A stretch of DNA of 64,000 bases from Megascapheus bottae (lineage: Eukaryota; Chordata; Mammalia; Rodentia; Geomyidae): the NCBI GenBank assembly GCA_024803745.1, contig JANJXV010000151.1, positions 2,170,001 through 2,234,000 on the forward strand, read 5' to 3'. This document shows, in pieces, positions 60,206-64,000 of the stretch. The translations under genes and the position numbers were made by a program. Numbering within the stretch: position 1 is the first letter of the stretch; every line of letters starts with the position of its first letter. Below the pieces are notes generated by a model. That model did not search any database. It was given only the letters and a program-made list of their open reading frames with translations, and was not told the DNA's origin.

Positions 60206-60249
60206 TTTTAAAAGCTTTTAGTAGGGCCTGTGTGTTGACAGTTCTTGTG

Positions 60250-61440
60250 GTCCTTAGATGGTATGCTGTTTAGGTGCCATTTCTTTCCCTATATTGCATT
60301 TATTTTGGTTTTCTATGTATAGAGCATCTTTGAGAATTCTCTGTAGTGTTGGTTTTGTTTCGACATATTGTTGCAGCTTTTCCCTGGAATGGAATGTTTT
60401 TATTTTTCCTTCAGTTATGAATGAGAGCTTAGCTGGCTACAGTATTCTTGGTTGGTAGTTATTTGATTTAAGGGCATGACATATATGCTTCCAGTCACTT
60501 CGTGCTTGCATGGTCTCTGCTGAGAAATCTGGGGTTATTCTGATTGGTTTGCCTTTGTAGGTTACTGATCCCTTTTCCCTGGCTGCCTTTAGGATCTTTT
60601 CTTTCGTTTCTATTGATCCAGTTCGGATCACAATGTGGCGGTGGGATGTTCTTTTCTGGTCAGGTCTGTTTGGGGTTCTAAAAGCTTCTCGTATCTGGAT
60701 GGGCCTGCCCTTCTGGATATTTGGGAAATTCTCTGAGATGATTCCCTGAAGTATATTTCCAATACCATTGACCTCTTTCTCCACGCCCTCCTCAATACCA
60801 ACTAGCCTTAAATTAGGCTTCCTAATTGTATCTTGGACCTCCTGAAGCGCTCTCTCATATTTCCTAGATTTGGATTGACTCATTTTCTGTTCTTTATAAT
60901 ACCTAAATTATCTTCAGCCACGGAAATTCTCTCCTCTGCAATGTCTAACCTGCTATCAAAGCTATCTACTTTATTTTTCATCTCCCTTGCTTCTAATTGC
61001 TCACTTTTGATGCCTTGCATCCCTTGTTTTAGATCATGTATGGATTTCTTTATCTCCTTGATTTCCTTTTGAGTGGTTAGCTCAGTAGCTTTATTTTCTT
61101 TGGACATTTGCTGGAGTTTGGTCACGTTTTTATTTGTGGATTCTTTGAATTCATCCATCTTTCTTTGAAAAACCTTTATTATGGCCTCCTTTATGGCTTC
61201 TTCTTTTTCACTTATCACCTTGTTTTTGCTTTCCTCTTGTTCAGCTATGCCTTCCTCCATTATCTCTTTCTTTATATTTTCACATTTTCATTAATGGTGT
61301 TTATCAATTGCATTTGTGTAGCACTTGGAAGACTCTCTTCTAGGTTTGCCACTTACTGATAAATTGTGTATTTACATTGGGTGGGGGATGTTGTTTCTTG
61401 ATTTGACATTTTTCTTGAGTTTCTTGTTCTGCCCATTTGA
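60250..61440 (-). pseudogene. L1 ORF1, unit 2
   Basis: It has the same ATGA break (60,880-60,883) and the same TAG after YQPRIL (about 60,437) as the other units. It carries extra private damage in the N-terminal half: an in-frame TAA near 61,358 and a one-base loss near 61,285, so the coiled-coil frame is open only from about 61,260. Confidence 0.9.
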
Positions 61441-62001
61441 AAATGGGAGCAAGATTACTACTAAATACGATTATAGTTTTTCAGATATAACCAACCTAGA
61501 CCTCTGTAGCTGGCAGACACTAGATATTCACAAGTTTTGATTGGTATTATCACTCTTTCTTTTGTGCACTTACAGACCAGTCTAATACAACCACTGATAA
61601 GCGATTTATATCCAAAACAATAAGCCTCTCAATCCAATCTCTATTGTCTTTAAGTCCCTCTGAGCCTAGAAAATAATTAACCACCTACATATACAATATT
61701 GCTCAACAGCCATCAAGTGTAGATCCGTGCAGTATAAGGGTTGAAAGACGAGCAGAGGTCCAGAGATAGAAAATAAGAATGAGAGAGGTCAGGGGAGGTA
61801 CAAAACGATTAACGTAGGAGTGTAAGAATATTGTAGTCATGAAGAAAAGTTATAGCATAAGGATAACTGACCTAATTTGGTAAGTAGGTAGCATATTTGA
61901 GTACAAAGTTTGGAAAGTATTAGAATAAAACTTATGTGTTGCTGCAAGACTAGCTCTTAGCCCAACCAGTGGCCTCACAGTGGACCATGGGATGGATCTG
62001 T

Positions 62002-63361
62002 TTTTCTTGTCTACGTTGAGGGAAAGGGGTATTTCACAAGATGCAGAAGCGAAGATTTCAGAAGCAAATGCTGTGAGTGAATTAGCTCGTAAAAAGCATT
62101 TTTATTTTCTTTTATCTTTCTGCCAGTCTTGGGGCTTGTATTCAGGGCCTGAGCACTGTCCTCGGGTTTTCTCAAGTCTAGCCCTCTGCCACTTGAGCCA
62201 CAGTGCCACATCTAGATTTTCTATCTATGTGGTACTGAGCAATCAAACCCAGATCTTCATGGATGCTAGGCAAGCACTCTACCACTATGCCAAACTCTCA
62301 ACCCTGACATAGTAATTATAAAGTCATCATCATCATATCAAAATATCCTTTCTCCTACAAAGAATGAACACTTATCTATGTGTGTAATGCTTTTTTTTAA
62401 TTTCACTAATTCTTCTGTGTTTTTCCCTCTTGCATTTTTTACACATGACAGCAAAGCTAATCATCAGGAAAAAATTGATTAGGATACAGAAACCTAATAA
62501 TATCCTAGTAGATTGAAGTCAAAAATATGTGCAAGATGCCCTGTGTGTTTGACCTAGTGGGAGAGTCCTTGGCTACCAAGCAGTAAGCCTCAGGTTTGAT
62601 TCCTCATTACCACATACATAGAAAACGCTGCAACTGGTGCTGTGGCTCGGTGGGACAGCTAAAGCCTAAAGAAAGCCCAAGAACAATGTTCACACTCTGA
62701 GGTCAATTCCCAAGACTAGGAAAAACAAAAAAAATCGACAAGGGGCAAAATGCTGGCAGAGAAGGCACTGTGAAGCAAATGTTTTGTAAAGGATGAGGGC
62801 AATATTGACCCTTAAGTTTGGATCTTACCTAAGAAAGGCTCCTTGAGCCTGAGACCAGACTGGTAGATGGGCCTAGTGGAAGACATTGGGATTGGACAAA
62901 TAAGGTGTGCTGTTTACTACACCCACATGTATATTGTGAGATTGGAGGAGAGATTCAGCCTCCAGTATGTCTTTGGATAGGTCTTCTGTGAGCAAGGATC
63001 TTTGGTCATTGGGCCCTGAAAAGTGACCCTGCCTCCCTCACAATGGAACAGAATATGGAACCCTGGTAACCAAGCCACTGTAACTAACAACCAACTCAAG
63101 CCAGCTCACTTGGCCTGTGGCTCAGGAGGAAGAAAGATGTTGCTGTGCTGTTGCCAAAGGTCAGGAAACTCGAGTCTCAGGCATGGAAGTTGTGGATGTC
63201 TTACTCGAAGATGTACATGCTAGATCATTGCCAAGGCACAAATGCAGTATAACAGGCCTTTCTCTAAGAAGAAGGCCAGGAAAATCCACGGCAACCAGAT
63301 GAGGTAAATTTCTAAGAAGAAATGTATTTGACCCCATCATCCTCCCCACACACTACAACTT
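62002..63361. repeat. Array flank C
   Basis: Third flank of segment 2. Its right part shares variants with copy 1 (GTTTACTAC, GAGAGATTC, AACAGGCCTTTC) against flanks A and B, while its plus-sense SINE shares the AAGCAGTAAGC variant with A and B. SINEs at about 62,112-62,310 and 62,548-62,740. The ATC repeat is shorter. Confidence 0.93.
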
Positions 63362-64000
63362 TCTGTTTTTTAAATTTTTTATTGTAATTAGTAAAAAGGT
63401 TAGATTATATTTGCCAGATAGAAGGTGCATTAATTCACATACATTGATACCCATTCACATGTCTTGGTACCCATTTCCCTCCAACCCCACACCCCCCACC
63501 CATCTTGGTTTTTCCCCCTTCCCTATCAAATTTCAAATATCCAAATACAAATAAATTCAATATAACAGATAGCAAAGTGAGATACTATACAAATATGGGA
63601 TAACCAAGGGACAGCAAACGAGATGAGAGACAACATAGTACATTAAGGACAACAATCATTCATTATGTGGCTTTTGTTTCAATATCCTGGAGGTCCTTTC
63701 ATTTAGCTTCACATTATATGGCCGTATATATGGCCTTTTACCCTATTGCAAATGTCTGCTAGTAGAGCCCAAGTTTCTACTGATTATGAAGAATGAGGGA
63801 AACCACTGAGCCTAAGTTCCTTTGAGTCTGGCTTACTTCACTTAATATGATTTGTTCTAAGTCTTTCCATTTCCTAACAAATGGGGCGATGTCATTCTTT
63901 CTGACAGCAGCATAGAATTCCATTGTGTACAAATACCACAACTTGTTGATCCACTCATCAACTGAGGGACATCTGGGTTGGTTCCATATCTTTGCTATGG
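63362..64000 (-). mobile_element. L1, array unit 3, cut by window end
   Basis: L1 3' end and the last 75 or so codons of ORF2 (from 63,777 to the window edge). Its tail and 3' UTR variants match copy 1 L1-B at 13,919 and not units 1 and 2, marking it as the positional counterpart of L1-B. Confidence 0.92.

Larger units (their letters stand above)
55947..62001 (-). mobile_element. Full-length L1, array unit 2 (inactive)
   Basis: About 6.05 kb, poly(A) end at 55,947. Its ORF2 is the best preserved in the window. It retains the endonuclease stretch TLSEHKGIKVEL with the catalytic His, which is replaced in unit 1 and copy 1. Shared lesions in ORF1 and ORF2 remain. Confidence 0.94.
45898..64000 (-). 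repeat. Tandem array of L1 plus flank, period about 7.4 kb
   Basis: Successive equivalent points are spaced 7,397-7,431 bases apart, for example 47,159, 54,556 and 61,980, or 48,102, 55,502 and 62,917. Order: L1-A remnant, flank, L1, flank, L1, flank, L1 (cut by the window end). All L1s are on the minus strand. Copy 1 of the segment has only one flank, so at least two units were added here. Junctions between units are seamless L1 or flank sequence, as expected from recombination between L1 copies. Confidence 0.95.

Noticed and set aside
45898..64000. Possible assembly duplication of one L1 unit
   Set aside because: Units carry private stops, indels and subtype differences, and one has an 864-base deletion, so they are distinct copies. 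Long reads would still be the proper test.

Overview
This is eukaryotic nuclear DNA from a mammal, almost certainly a rodent. Evidence: L1 LINE sequence, a KRAB-C2H2 zinc-finger gene with correctly spaced exons, long simple repeats, and dense SINEs. The SINEs are ID-type tRNA-derived monomers and dimers, plus a 7SL/B1-like arm fused to the ID-type arm. From memory this matches heteromyid/geomyoid rodents (pocket mice, kangaroo rats, gophers); the order is solid, the family is an inference. No prokaryotic gene, CRISPR array, tRNA or rRNA gene was seen, and I found no protein-coding gene that is clearly intact.

Layout. (1) 1-17,627 and 35,390 to about 52,275 are two direct copies of one segment. 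Each holds, left to right, a 5'-inverted L1 fragment, a TC microsatellite, a minus-strand KRAB zinc-finger pseudogene (finger exon, KRAB-B, KRAB-A), many SINEs, and an L1-rich end. (2) 17,776-35,389 is single-copy within the window. It is a SINE/L1 landscape with three gene remnants: a minus-strand RalGDS-like pseudogene (27.25-29.54 kb), a minus-strand GAB-type PH-domain remnant (32.25-32.5 kb), and an inverted L1-free copy (29.69-31.06 kb) of a sequence that elsewhere lies between L1s. (3) 45,898-64,000 is a head-to-tail array with a period near 7.4 kb. Each unit is one full-length dead L1 (about 6.05 kb, minus strand) plus 1.37 kb of non-L1 flank. The first segment carries only one flank and two partial L1s (10,398-17,774).

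History as read from the sequence. The zinc-finger gene already carried shared lesions before the segment duplicated. Each copy then decayed separately: copy 1 gained a nonsense codon, a frameshift and a lost zinc ligand; copy 2 lost the last-exon splice acceptor and a zinc ligand. The KRAB-A and KRAB-B exons and their splice sites remain intact in both. The L1 array shares the same ORF1 and ORF2 lesions in every unit that covers them, so it grew by recombination between L1s and not by retrotransposition. Its third unit matches copy 1 at diagnostic positions, which predicts that the array ends just past the window and then runs into sequence homologous to 17,776 onward.

No novel functional system was identified. 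The most informative object is the L1-mediated tandem array and its relation to the KRAB-ZNF segmental duplication.
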